Assembly: GCA_002319075.1 (NCBI GenBank)
Contig: NVQB01000001.1
Coordinates: forward strand, 5,456,001 to 5,520,000
Source: Sphingobacteriaceae bacterium
GTDB lineage: Bacteria; Bacteroidota; Bacteroidia; B-17B0; Aurantibacillaceae
Length of the DNA: 64,000 nucleotides
Direction: 5' to 3'
Shown here piece by piece: positions 43,205-52,429 of the stretch. The notes beneath the pieces were generated by a model. That model was not told where the DNA came from. It saw only the letters and a list, made by a program, of their open reading frames with translations, and did no database searches. Both the position numbers and the translations under genes were made by a program. Position 1 is the first letter of the stretch. The number at the start of each line of letters is the position of its first letter.

Positions 43205-45286
43205 TTAATCGTATATCAATTTTATTTCTCCGTTATTTAAAGTAACTATCAGCAGCTTGTTGTTAATTTTCTGCACATTATCCACTTCGGTAAATACAAG
43301 CTCACCCTTATTGTTAATTACAGAACGGGAGTCGTCGTTCACACTGTAATAATGGCGTGAGATCTTTACAATTTCGGCGCCGGTTGAAAAAACTTCACTC
43401 CCATAAACAGTTATAATAGCATTGTACTCTTTAACTTTTGCAAGCGCAAGACTATCTGAAAAATCGTTTGCCTGCGAATATTTGTAGGGAATTGCAAGCG
43501 CCAGTTTTTTGTCCAGGTAACCGTATTTATTTTTTTGCTTCACCCTCATAAGATCGTTTTCGGGGAAGTTAATTTCCTGGTAAGCTCCAAATGGTATATA
43601 GGTTTTACCATTTGCATCTACAAAAGATTGCTCGCCTTTGCGTTGCAGTTTAAATAGTTCGCCATTGGTATAATAGTCGGGCATTTTTTCCTTCATGTAG
43701 TCGTAAGCCAATCCGGTTAAAAAACAGCCTTCAGAACTAAAGAAGCCATAGAGGTTATTTTGCACAACAATAAAAACAGAAGAATTGGTTTTTATAATCT
43801 GATCATATTCCGGCTCCAGAATCTTTTTTCCGGTTACAGTAATGAGTCCGTATTTATTATTTTGTTTAATGATTGCAATTTGTGATGTATTAAAATCGGA
43901 GATCCACTCAAACTCTGCTTTGTGACGGGTGCCGGCTTTTGAAATAAAACCATAAGCCCCTTTGTCTACGTAATAAGCATACTCATTTTTGAAGTCGCCC
44001 AGTTTATCATATTTTGGTTCGAGAATGCTTTGTCCAAACTGATCGAGCGCGCCATACTTATCGCCGAACTTCACTACATACACGCCGTCTGATAATTCAT
44101 TTATCTCTTCATAAACTTTGGAAATAGTCTGGCCCTGGCGATTAATAAAACACCATTTCGTATTTTGCTTTACAGGAGCAATGCCATTCTTAAAAACGGA
44201 GGCATCAGAATATATTTTGCCAAAAGGATTTATGTTTTTCTTATTTATAAAATACACAGAATCATTTTTAGAAACAACTGAAAGACCTTCATAAAAATCG
44301 CTGGCCGAATCATACACCGGCTTAATGACGTATTGTCCTTTTTCATCAATAAACCCTGAAAAATCGCCTTTTTGATAAGGATACAGGATTAATTTATTTA
44401 GTTCGAGTTCATTTAAAATAGAAGTCTTGAGAGGAAAGTCAGGATACACTCTCACAAAATTTTTAAGTTCATCAAAAGAAAATTCTTTAACACTTAAAGA
44501 GAATAACAATTTCCATGCTTCCAAAGCCTGATAAGACTCAGGATAAGTCTTCACAAAAAAGGCGAGTCCCGTTATGTCTTTTTGCTGACGGTAGATCGTA
44601 AACAATTTTTCATGCGCAGTTTTCACGAAAGTACTTTTTGGATAATTTGCCAGGAAAGCGATATAGGCCTCTGCGGTTGCTTCTTTGGTTTGCTCATTGT
44701 AAAGCTGTTTTTCCAACAGAGAAGAAGCATCCTTGAACAAACTGCTTTCCGGATGCAACACCATAAACTGTTTTGTACTATCACTTTTATTATACTCCAG
44801 GGTCAGTGAAAAATCCAATTCATCACGCGAACGAAGTACAGCCTCACGCAAATTTGAACCAGCCAGGTAAAAATTCTGCAGATAAAAATTGTAAGCATTT
44901 ACTGTGTTAAGCTGTTTGACCAAACGAAACATTTTTCGAGAAATGGAATCGGAAAGACTCAGAATGGTACTTTTATCAATTACATAACCCGACAATGTTT
45001 GCGGAGTTGGTTTTGCCAAAAAAAGATGAAAGCTTAAAGTAATGTATTTTCCTGCGCTATCAATATTTGAAAAGGGATTGTCGTTGCGGCTGAAAATTAA
45101 GGCCAGGCCATACGAGGCATAGGGATCAGGCTTTTTTAAATGCATCTCGCTCAGAATCTTTTTCGCCTGGAAATAGTCGAAGATACGCAGCGCTTCAAAT
45201 CCTTTTTCCAGTTTGGAGGCATTTGCGAAATGATTCCCAAAAAGAATAAAACTTAAAAAAATATAGATATTTCGTTTTCGTCTCAA
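43205..45286 (-). CDS. WG-repeat protein with helical N-terminal region
   Basis: The 693-residue protein has a signal peptide (cleavage near FANAS), a helical repeat-like region (~25-300) and about eight WG/KWG-type repeats (~305-640), e.g. YQKGDFSGFIDEKGQYVIKPVYDSASDF and KYGLITVTGKKILEPEYDQI. WG repeats form beta-propeller-like or extended structures of unknown binding role. It is extracytoplasmic. It lies 34 nt after serC in the opposite sense of transcription order (upstream on the minus strand), so the two may share a transcript. Confidence 0.82.
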   Translation of the reverse strand: MRRKRNIYIFLSFILFGNHFANASKLEKGFEALRIFDYFQAKKILSEMHLKKPDPYASYGLALIFSRNDNPFSNIDSAGKYITLSFHLFLAKPTPQTLSGYVIDKSTILSLSDSISRKMFRLVKQLNTVNAYNFYLQNFYLAGSNLREAVLRSRDELDFSLTLEYNKSDSTKQFMVLHPESSLFKDASSLLEKQLYNEQTKEATAEAYIAFLANYPKSTFVKTAHEKLFTIYRQQKDITGLAFFVKTYPESYQALEAWKLLFSLSVKEFSFDELKNFVRVYPDFPLKTSILNELELNKLILYPYQKGDFSGFIDEKGQYVIKPVYDSASDFYEGLSVVSKNDSVYFINKKNINPFGKIYSDASVFKNGIAPVKQNTKWCFINRQGQTISKVYEEINELSDGVYVVKFGDKYGALDQFGQSILEPKYDKLGDFKNEYAYYVDKGAYGFISKAGTRHKAEFEWISDFNTSQIAIIKQNNKYGLITVTGKKILEPEYDQIIKTNSSVFIVVQNNLYGFFSSEGCFLTGLAYDYMKEKMPDYYTNGELFKLQRKGEQSFVDANGKTYIPFGAYQEINFPENDLMRVKQKNKYGYLDKKLALAIPYKYSQANDFSDSLALAKVKEYNAIITVYGSEVFSTGAEIVKISRHYYSVNDDSRSVINNKGELVFTEVDNVQKINNKLLIVTLNNGEIKLIYD

Positions 45287-45372
45287 AAACAGATGGTGAA
45301 GTTTGCTATTTTTTTTGATAAAATTGAAGCCTTTTTACTTTTTAAATGGCAATGACCTCAAAAATTATCCCC

Positions 45373-45380
45373 TATATTTG
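45373..45380 (+). promoter_or_regulatory. -7 box giving a near-leaderless transcript
   Basis: TATATTTG at 45373-45380 fits TAnnTTTG and ends only 5 nt before the ATG at 45386, so the mRNA of this small gene would start at or next to its start codon. Confidence 0.5.
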
Positions 45381-45385
45381 CAGCC

Positions 45386-45577
45386 ATGTTTACCACCGGG
45401 AGAATTGTTTTTGTGTCTTTGTTTATTCTGGCTTTCGTTATTATGCTCATCTGGAGCTACAATAAGGAGAAAAAGTTGAACAAAATCCATTTTAGCAAGG
45501 CTTATAAGGTTATCATTGCCCTGCTTCTCTTCCTTATCTTACAATTCATAATTGTTAAAATTCGGAAATTTCTCTGA
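45386..45577 (+). CDS. Small two-helix membrane protein
   Basis: The 63-residue product has two hydrophobic helices (~5-23 and ~42-60) joined by a basic loop (NKEKKLNKIHFSKAY). The start is supported by the -7 box 5 nt upstream. It is conserved-looking in design but not a recognised family. It is divergent from the WG-repeat gene. Confidence 0.6.
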   Translation: MFTTGRIVFVSLFILAFVIMLIWSYNKEKKLNKIHFSKAYKVIIALLLFLILQFIIVKIRKFL

Positions 45578-45615
45578 AAAACAAGCCTTCGTAGGTTGTT
45601 TTTGGCATTTTGTCG

Positions 45616-45623
45616 TATATTTG
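45616..45623 (+). promoter_or_regulatory. -7 box of the secreted-protein gene
   Basis: TATATTTG matches TAnnTTTG, 53 nt before the ATG at 45677. Confidence 0.4.
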
Positions 45624-45676
45624 CTTCTGTATTTTCCGGCCCACATTCCGGCTTTTGCTTTTGAAAAACTAAAATT

Positions 45677-46459
45677 ATGAAAAGATTTTTGCTACTCGTA
45701 GGTGCGTTAACAACCGGCTTTATGGCCAGTGCTGCCACACTTGTTATTGAAGGTAAATATCAAAACAAAAACGTTTATGTGCACAATGGCTTTGGGGCTG
45801 GCGGTGTGGGTTTCTGCACCACAGAGATCAAAGTAAACGGAAATATAACCACGGATGAAATTAACTCCAGTGCGTTTGAAATCGATCTAAAAGCTTTGCA
45901 CTTAAAATACGGAGAAAATGTTACCATTGAAATCGTTCACAACGATGGCTGCACACCTAAGGTTTTAAACATGGAAGACCTTAAGCCAAAGCCAACTTTT
46001 GAAGTGATAATGATGAGCATTACACCTACAGGGCTTTTAAAATGGTCAGCTAAAAATGAGATGGGTGCCCTACCCTACACTATCGAACAATTTAAATGGA
46101 ATAAATGGGTTCCGGTTGGAGAAGTTGATGGCGCAGGCACTCCTGAAGCGCACGATTATTCTTTCCAGGTAGCTATGCATAGTGGCGAAAACAAATACCG
46201 CATCAAACAAAAAGGCTTAAATGCTCTAACCAAAATGTCGAAAGAGGTTACTGTAACCTCAGCCATTAACAAACCCTCTTTTGCTATACCTAAAAACAAT
46301 TCAAGCATCGATTTCACAGCAGAAACAGCTTATGAAGTTTACGATGCTTATGGTGTAGTTGTGAAAAAAGGCTATGGCAAACAGGTTAAAATAGATAACC
46401 TCAGCAAAGGTGAATACTACTTATGCTACGACAATGCACTTACTGAGTTTAAGAAATAA
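45677..46459 (+). CDS. Secreted protein with T9SS-like C-terminus
   Basis: The 260-residue product has a signal peptide (MKRFLLLVGALTTGFMASA). The first half is a beta-rich domain (IEGKYQNKNVYVHNGF, FCTTEIKVNGN) with cysteines that may pair. The second half ends AYEVYDAYGVVVKKGYGKQVKIDNLSKGEYYLCYDN, which follows the T9SS type A sorting-domain pattern but is short. It may be exported by the type IX system. The stop overlaps the convergent Nudix gene by 11 nt. Confidence 0.6.
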   Translation: MKRFLLLVGALTTGFMASAATLVIEGKYQNKNVYVHNGFGAGGVGFCTTEIKVNGNITTDEINSSAFEIDLKALHLKYGENVTIEIVHNDGCTPKVLNMEDLKPKPTFEVIMMSITPTGLLKWSAKNEMGALPYTIEQFKWNKWVPVGEVDGAGTPEAHDYSFQVAMHSGENKYRIKQKGLNALTKMSKEVTVTSAINKPSFAIPKNNSSIDFTAETAYEVYDAYGVVVKKGYGKQVKIDNLSKGEYYLCYDNALTEFKK

Positions 46460-47078
46460 GTTTTAAAATTTGTTTTAATTCGCTTAAGATCATTGCGGTT
46501 GCTCCCCAAACTTTCAGTTCTTCTACCTCAAACCAGGGTGTCTTAATTGACAGACTTTCCATTACCTGCATGCTTCCCTCTTTTACTATGCTGTCTTCCA
46601 GCAGATCTGTAACTGCTAATTTGATAAGTCTTTTCACTTCCCTTTCCTGGTTTACCATAACCGGATCTTTGATTTTACAAATGCCCACATAAGGGTGAAT
46701 CAAAAAAGAACTTACCGGAACATGTAAAGGTGTTAGTTTCCCGATAACATCTATCTCTTTCACTCCAATTTCTTCAAAACACTCGCGAATAGCCGTATTC
46801 ATAAGATCTAAATCTTCGGGTTCAAACTTTCCACCCGGTAAACTTACTTGTCCGCTATGCGCACCATTGTAAGTCATGCGTTCAGTTAGGGGAATATACA
46901 AGTCGCCGTTTGCATTCTCGCAGAATACGATCATCACCGCACTTGGCCTGTAATTTTGTGTTTTAAGTTGTTCCTGGTTCATACGCTGGCGGTTGAGCGG
47001 AGCCATCATGTATTGCGCGTCTATGCCGGGTAGTGTTTCAGAGAGTGCCGTTTTAAGTCTATTTACCAATTGTTCCAA
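46449..47078 (-). CDS. CoA pyrophosphatase-like Nudix hydrolase
   Basis: The 209-residue protein has the Nudix box [25 protein letters not shown] (G-x5-E-x7-RE-x2-EE-x-G). The upstream [20 protein letters not shown] segment is the extra motif of CoA-type Nudix enzymes such as NudL. It would split CoA or related dinucleotides to 4'-phosphopantetheine and ADP. It is cytoplasmic, convergent with 45677 and divergent from ribBA. Confidence 0.87.
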   Translation of the reverse strand: MEQLVNRLKTALSETLPGIDAQYMMAPLNRQRMNQEQLKTQNYRPSAVMIVFCENANGDLYIPLTERMTYNGAHSGQVSLPGGKFEPEDLDLMNTAIRECFEEIGVKEIDVIGKLTPLHVPVSSFLIHPYVGICKIKDPVMVNQEREVKRLIKLAVTDLLEDSIVKEGSMQVMESLSIKTPWFEVEELKVWGATAMILSELKQILKLIS

Positions 47079-47110
47079 AATAAAATCCTATTTCAAAGGC
47101 TTAAATTACC

Positions 47111-47118
47111 TAAATTTG
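47111..47118 (+). promoter_or_regulatory. -7 box of ribBA
   Basis: TAAATTTG at 47111-47118 fits TAnnTTTG and ends 9 nt before the ATG at 47128, which supports that start and implies a very short leader, too short for an FMN riboswitch. Confidence 0.45.
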
Positions 47119-47127
47119 TGCCACATT

Positions 47128-48333
47128 ATGAGTGAATTTAAATTAAATACTATAGAAGAAGCCCTTGAAGATATTCAAAAGGGAAAAGTAATAATTGTTG
47201 TGGACGATGAGGACCGTGAAAATGAAGGTGACTTTATAACAGCCGCCAGAAACGCAACACCGGAAGTGATCAACTTTATGGCAACACACGGCCGCGGACT
47301 CATTTGCGCACCTCTTACAGAAGAAAGAGCGCACGAATTAAAACTCGATATGATGGTGCCGGCCAATACCTCTTTACATGAAACGCCCTTTACAGTTTCT
47401 ATCGACTTGCTTGGTTTTGGCTGCAGCACAGGCATTTCAGCATCTGACCGCTCAAAAACGGTAAAGGCTTTAATTGATCCTACTATAAAACCATCTGATT
47501 TTGGCAGACCCGGACATATTTTTCCCTTAAAATCAAAACCAGGCGGAGTATTGCGCAGAACCGGGCATACCGAAGCTACCGTAGATATTTCGGTATTAGC
47601 GGGATTCGAACCTTGCGGGGTACTTGTTGAAATTCTGAATGAAGATGGTACGATGGCCCGTCTTCCTGAGTTAATGAAAATTGCAGAGCGTTTCGATCTT
47701 AAAATTATCAGCATTGAAGATCTTATTGCTTACCGTCTTTCAAAAGAAAGTATTGTAAAAAGACAAGTAGAGGTTAACATGCCCACCAATTATGGTGATT
47801 TTAAATTGATAGATTACCAGGTAGAAACCAATGGGCAGGAACATCTTGTGCTTATAAAAGGTGAATGGAAAAAAGATGAAGCTATACTCGTAAGAATGCA
47901 CTCGTCCTGTGTTACCGGCGATATTTTTGGAAGCTGCCGTTGCGACTGCGGAGAACAACTTCACCAGTCGATGCAAATGATTGAAAAAGAAGGCAAAGGC
48001 GTAATCGTATACCTTAACCAGGAAGGAAGAGGCATAGGTCTTTTAAATAAATTGCGGGCTTATAAATTACAAGAAGAAGGTCTGGATACTGTAGAAGCAA
48101 ACGTGGAGCTAGGTTTTAAAATGGACGAGCGCGACTACGGCGTTGGCGCACAAATATTGCGTGACCTGGGCGTAAGAAAAATTAAACTGATGACCAATAA
48201 TCCAAAAAAACGTGCAGGCCTTATCGGTTATGGCCTAGAGATTGTTGACAATGTGCCTATCATTGTAAAATCAAATCCTCACAATGCAAAATACCTTGCA
48301 ACGAAGAGAGATAAAATGGGGCACTCGTTTTAA
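47128..48333 (+). CDS. ribBA: Bifunctional 3,4-dihydroxy-2-butanone-4-phosphate synthase / GTP cyclohydrolase II
   Basis: The frame runs back to 46993, overlapping the divergent Nudix gene; the ATG at 47128 ([13 protein letters not shown]) behind a -7 box is preferred, giving 401 residues. Residues ~1-205 are RibB ([11 protein letters not shown] at ~26-36 and RTGHTEAT), making the four-carbon unit from ribulose 5-phosphate. Residues ~210-400 are RibA, with zinc ligands Cys261, Cys272 and Cys274 and the GRGIGLLNK loop, making the pyrimidine precursor from GTP. Together they feed riboflavin synthesis. All key residues look intact. Confidence 0.95.
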   Translation: MSEFKLNTIEEALEDIQKGKVIIVVDDEDRENEGDFITAARNATPEVINFMATHGRGLICAPLTEERAHELKLDMMVPANTSLHETPFTVSIDLLGFGCSTGISASDRSKTVKALIDPTIKPSDFGRPGHIFPLKSKPGGVLRRTGHTEATVDISVLAGFEPCGVLVEILNEDGTMARLPELMKIAERFDLKIISIEDLIAYRLSKESIVKRQVEVNMPTNYGDFKLIDYQVETNGQEHLVLIKGEWKKDEAILVRMHSSCVTGDIFGSCRCDCGEQLHQSMQMIEKEGKGVIVYLNQEGRGIGLLNKLRAYKLQEEGLDTVEANVELGFKMDERDYGVGAQILRDLGVRKIKLMTNNPKKRAGLIGYGLEIVDNVPIIVKSNPHNAKYLATKRDKMGHSF

Positions 48334-48355
48334 GAAGTAAATCAAAAAGATTAAG

Positions 48356-48378
48356 AAGGACCGCAAGGTCCTTTTTTT
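48356..48378 (+). terminator. Terminator of ribBA
   Basis: AAGGACC, loop GCAA, GGTCCTT, then seven T; 22 nt after the stop codon. Confidence 0.85.
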
Positions 48379-48433
48379 ATGGAATACCTTTCATGTTCAC
48401 AGCTAATTAGAATATGCTTAAAAAAGGGGCAAA

Positions 48434-48468
48434 AAAAAATCCCCTCAGTTTTACCAGGGGGATTTTTT
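48434..48468 (-). terminator. Terminator of the first giant T9SS gene
   Basis: AAAAAATCCCC (48434-48444) pairs with GGGGATTTTTT (48458-48468). The A/T tails work on both strands, but it lies 17 nt after the minus-strand stop codon at 48485. Confidence 0.75.
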
Positions 48469-48484
48469 ATTAAAGTTTTAATTA

Positions 48485-51400
48485 TTAATGTTTGATGACT
48501 TTTAGTACTTCTTCACCTTTACCAGACTGTACTTTTACATAGTAAATACCATTATCAAGATTTTTAAGATTAAAGGTCATCTTATTCTCTGAAGTAAAAG
48601 TACTGTATACCACGCGACCTGCAAGGTCAGTAATCTGAACAGATTTATTTAATCCATTGGGAAGATCAATAGTAAATTCACCTGAAGTTGGATTTGGATA
48701 AGCAGTTAAGCCCACAAGTTGAGATCTGGATTCTGCTATACCTGCACAAGCATTTACCGTTAACTCAATGGACGCGTTTGAAACACACCCTTTTGCATCC
48801 GTACCTACAACAGCATAAGTTGTATTTGTTACCGGGCTAACCGTAAGAACTGGAGTTGCCGTATTCAGCGAATCGTTCCACAAATAGGTGTTTGCACCAT
48901 TTGCAGTTACCGAAGCGGTTTCACCAAAACAAATAACACTATAACCTGTAATTGAAACTACCGGATTTTGATTCACCGTAACACTTATAGTTCCTGAATG
49001 ATAACAATTGATAGCGTCGATGGCATTATAAGTGTAGGTAGAACTTGTAGAAGGCACAATAAGCACAGAGCTCACAGACGATGCTACAGGGAACCAGCTG
49101 TAAGAAACAGCGCCATCAGCAGACAATATAACCGAGCCACCTTCACAAACGGCTGTGTTTGGACTAGCCGCCAGAACAATTGTATTTACTGAAATAGTGA
49201 GTGTTTTAGTTTTAACGCATCCTAAGGCATTATCAGAACTTACAGAATAAGTGGTGCTTGTTACAGGTGATACCACGATGGAGCTGCCCGTACCTGGAGC
49301 AGACCAGGTGTAAGTTTGACCACCCGTTACAATTAATGTAGAAGAAGAACCTGCACAAACAGAAAGACTACTTGCCGTAAGCGTTAACTGCGGAGCCGGA
49401 TTCACTATTACAAGCGTTGTGGCAGTTCCTACGCAGCCATTTAAATCTGAGCCGGATACGCTGAAGGCGCCGCTGGTAGAAAGATTAGCTGTATAAGAAG
49501 TACCTGTTGCCGTTGTAGCATTCCAGGTATAAGTAATACCACCCGTTGCTGAAAAGATAATCGGAGCATCTTCACACACAATAGCATTTGAAGGACTCAC
49601 CACTGTGATAGAAAGAACCGGAGCAGCAATTACCGTAAGGTTAGAAACAGCAGGTAAAGAAACGCATCCCAGATTTATACCAACAACGGTATAAGAACCT
49701 GAAGAAGTAGGACTCACCGTATTTGTGCCACTTTGGAAACTATAAGAAGGAGCGCCGGTAGGTGAAAAGGTAAACACACCACCCGAACAAACCGTACCGC
49801 TATTAACAGATACTGTAGGCATATTAGAAACCGCAATAGTAGAAATTACAGCAGTAGAAGTACATCCCTCTGAACTTGTACCAATAACACTCACTGTGGT
49901 GTTTGTAGAAGGAGCAATTGTGGATGAACCGTTAGAGAATACATAGGTAGATGCCCCGGACGGATTCAATGTGAATACGCCGCCGGTACATACACCACCG
50001 CTATTAACAGATACTGAAGGAACTGCGTTAACAGTGACAGTAACAATTGCCGTATTTGTGCTTTGGCAACCCACAGAACTTGAACCTATAACACTGAAGT
50101 TTGCCGTACTTGTTGGAAACACTACATTAGGTCCGCCAATAACCGAATAAGAAGAAACTCCCGTTGCGGTGATAGTATAGCCTTGTCCGTTACAAATCGA
50201 ACCACTTGGTGAACTCACCACCGGACTGGTAAATACAGTAACGGTGCTCACAGCTGTATTGGAGGCAGCGCAGCCAAATGCACTGGTACCTGTAACAGAA
50301 TAGGAAGTTGTAGTACCTGGAGAAACGATATTCGTTCCACCAGTAATGGTATAGTTTGTTGCTCCTTGAGGAATTATTGTAAAGGCATTGGCAGAACAAT
50401 TCGTGCCACTGTTTACTGACAGGGTTGGAATTGGATTCACACTTACTGTAATAACCACTGGCGTAGCGTTTGAGCAGCCCAATGAATTTGTACCCGTAAC
50501 GCTATAACTCGTATTTACTGTTGGGTTTACCACAAAAACACCACCCGTTACGCTGTAACTCACACCGCCCGAAGGAGTAATAGTGTATGAACCACCAGAA
50601 CAAAACGAACCATTGCTGGCAGTAATAGTTGGCAGGGCAATAATATTTACAGTAGCAGTAACAGGCTGTGATACACAGCCCGCTGTACTTGTAGAGCTAA
50701 CAATTACCGTGGTATTGCTCGTTGGAGCTATAGTGCTTGAACCATTTGAATAACTGTAAGATGTAGAAGACCCCGAAGGTGTAAACGTGTAAACTTTTCC
50801 CGCACAAACTGTTCCACTGTTCACCGTGATTGTTGGCGTAGTGAAAACAGAAACTGTAGCAATAGCTGCCGTAGCATTTGAACAGCCTGCCACATTCGTT
50901 CCATAAACGCTGTAAGATGTAGTGGTAGTTGGAGAAACAGCTGCAGATCCACCTGAAAAAGTGTAGGTAACACCACCAACAGGATTAAGCGTGAATACTG
51001 AAGCTGAACATAAAGTTCCGCTACTCACCGTAATATTTGGTTTAGCAAAAACAGAAACCGTACTTACGGCCTGAACAGTACTTGCACAGCCTAAAGCACT
51101 TGTACCGCTAATAGAGTAAGAAGTAACGGTTGAAGGGCTTACGACAAAACTACCACCCGTAATGGTATAACTAACAGCCCCTGTAGGTGTAATGGTGAAA
51201 GCATCGCCTGCGCAATAACTACCACTATTTACACTAATATTAGGAATAGGATTAATAGTATAACTGTAGATGACAAGACCATTTCCTGAGTGCACACCAT
51301 TTGTCATGCTTGAAGTTGTAAATACTCCGCTCACAAAGTTAGTACCTCCGGCGCCACCGCCGCCAGCACCCTGGTCGTTATTCGTGCAGGCAACATCTCC

Positions 51401-52135
51401 TAAAGAGCCGCCGCCGCCGCCGCCACCGCCAACGTATCCGCCGCCGCCGCCACCGCCGCCAACATATGTGCAAGCTAAATAACCAAATCCTGCAAATCCG
51501 CCCAGGCCTGAAGATCCGCCACCACCGGGTCCACCAGTGAATCCAGCACACCCTACTCCGGCGCCACCGCCAAGAGAACCTGCGCCGCCGCCACCGCCGC
51601 CGCCGCCGGCAATAGCACTAACACCGCCAGTGCCACTTGCTCCGCCTCCGGCTCCACCATTTCCTCCGCTTATAGTTGCGCTCGGACAACCTGCATCGCC
51701 GCCGCCGCCGCCACCGCCGGCAACTAAAACACGATCAGCCAGGGTAATACCTCCAATTCTGAGATCAGAAGCACCTCCACCTGCACCGGAATTTCCTATA
51801 GAGCCAGAGCCACCGCCGTTGTAACCTGCAACGGAACCTGTACCGGCTCCACCCACAAATATGTTTAAGGTTGTACCCGGCGTGATAGGAGCGTCTGCAG
51901 TTACCATGGCACCTAATCCTCCTGAACCGCCAATAGCGCCTGAGGGACTATTAATACCATTTGCACCGCTGGCTCCATAAACTGTAAAAGAGATAGCTCC
52001 CACACAGTTTGGAATTGTAAGCGTTTGAACGCTACCCGTGTAATTAAGAGTTTGCGTAACAACCTGCGCATGCGAAATTTGCACAGATAAAAAAATTGCA
52101 GGTAAAAGGGACTGCAAAGTAGATTTTAATTTCAT
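48485..52135 (-). CDS. Giant T9SS-exported protein: glycine-rich domain and 12 Ig/PKD-like repeats
   Basis: The 1216-residue product has a signal peptide (cleavage near SHAQ) and a glycine-rich domain (~25-300) with many GGGGGGG loops. Twelve tandem repeats follow: eight of ~67 residues (VNSGxxCxGxxFTxxPxG, TSYSVxGT, GC) and four longer ones of ~73 residues. A type A T9SS sorting domain ends it (YPNPTSGEFTIDLPNG, LDNGIYYVKVQSGKGEEVLKVIKH). Each repeat has a Cys pair. It should be a surface or matrix adhesin. The last four repeats are closest to those of the neighbour at 52430, so the genes share ancestry. Target unknown. Confidence 0.88.
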   Translation of the reverse strand: MKLKSTLQSLLPAIFLSVQISHAQVVTQTLNYTGSVQTLTIPNCVGAISFTVYGASGANGINSPSGAIGGSGGLGAMVTADAPITPGTTLNIFVGGAGTGSVAGYNGGGSGSIGNSGAGGGASDLRIGGITLADRVLVAGGGGGGGDAGCPSATISGGNGGAGGGASGTGGVSAIAGGGGGGGGAGSLGGGAGVGCAGFTGGPGGGGSSGLGGFAGFGYLACTYVGGGGGGGGYVGGGGGGGGSLGDVACTNNDQGAGGGGAGGTNFVSGVFTTSSMTNGVHSGNGLVIYSYTINPIPNISVNSGSYCAGDAFTITPTGAVSYTITGGSFVVSPSTVTSYSISGTSALGCASTVQAVSTVSVFAKPNITVSSGTLCSASVFTLNPVGGVTYTFSGGSAAVSPTTTTSYSVYGTNVAGCSNATAAIATVSVFTTPTITVNSGTVCAGKVYTFTPSGSSTSYSYSNGSSTIAPTSNTTVIVSSTSTAGCVSQPVTATVNIIALPTITASNGSFCSGGSYTITPSGGVSYSVTGGVFVVNPTVNTSYSVTGTNSLGCSNATPVVITVSVNPIPTLSVNSGTNCSANAFTIIPQGATNYTITGGTNIVSPGTTTSYSVTGTSAFGCAASNTAVSTVTVFTSPVVSSPSGSICNGQGYTITATGVSSYSVIGGPNVVFPTSTANFSVIGSSSVGCQSTNTAIVTVTVNAVPSVSVNSGGVCTGGVFTLNPSGASTYVFSNGSSTIAPSTNTTVSVIGTSSEGCTSTAVISTIAVSNMPTVSVNSGTVCSGGVFTFSPTGAPSYSFQSGTNTVSPTSSGSYTVVGINLGCVSLPAVSNLTVIAAPVLSITVVSPSNAIVCEDAPIIFSATGGITYTWNATTATGTSYTANLSTSGAFSVSGSDLNGCVGTATTLVIVNPAPQLTLTASSLSVCAGSSSTLIVTGGQTYTWSAPGTGSSIVVSPVTSTTYSVSSDNALGCVKTKTLTISVNTIVLAASPNTAVCEGGSVILSADGAVSYSWFPVASSVSSVLIVPSTSSTYTYNAIDAINCYHSGTISVTVNQNPVVSITGYSVICFGETASVTANGANTYLWNDSLNTATPVLTVSPVTNTTYAVVGTDAKGCVSNASIELTVNACAGIAESRSQLVGLTAYPNPTSGEFTIDLPNGLNKSVQITDLAGRVVYSTFTSENKMTFNLKNLDNGIYYVKVQSGKGEEVLKVIKH
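51345..51850 (-). repeat. GCC/ACC triplet-rich tracts coding polyglycine
   Basis: On the plus strand this stretch shows repeated runs of GCC and CCG triplets (for example around 51410-51465 and 51585-51615) coding Gly runs on the minus strand. Such tracts can slip during replication and vary in length between strains, and are hard to assemble. They are GC-rich against an AT-rich background. Confidence 0.6.
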
Positions 52136-52378
52136 AAGTGGGTCTTTAGAACATTTTTGAGCACTAAATTTAGTGCCTAAATCGCTAATAACCTAAAATA
52201 GTTATAAGCCCCCCTACCGAAAACACAGGGTCCCGGAACCTTTTAACATATGCTTTGCACTAAAATTAAACTTCGGCTAACAATTTACTAAACTTGTCGA
52301 AAAGTGACTGCTATTTTAACTCTGTGCCAAATTACCCTAAAGGTTTTAATACGGAACACCGGGGGCTTATGTCATAAA

Positions 52379-52407
52379 AAAAGTCCCTCCATTGCTGAGG
52401 GACTTTT
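52379..52407 (-). terminator. Terminator of the second giant T9SS gene
   Basis: AAAAGTCCCTC (52379-52389) and GAGGGACTTTT (52397-52407) form a perfect 11-bp stem; it lies 22 nt after the stop codon at 52430 on the minus strand. The rest of the 294-nt gap between the two genes shows nothing else. Confidence 0.8.
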
Positions 52408-52429
52408 AAACTTATCAGAAGAGCAGGTC

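Noticed and set aside
46993-47127. Upstream ATG at 46993 for ribBA
   Set aside because: It overlaps the divergent Nudix gene and its promoter; RibBA proteins begin near MSEFKL.
47040-47127. FMN riboswitch before ribBA
   Set aside because: The gap to the divergent gene is under 50 nt and a -7 box ends 9 nt before the start; there is no room for an aptamer.
51270-51824. Plus-strand proline-rich frames (51270-51482 and 51537-51824)
   Set aside because: They are the antisense of the polyglycine region of the T9SS gene; GCC/GGC triplets keep the opposite frame open as proline.
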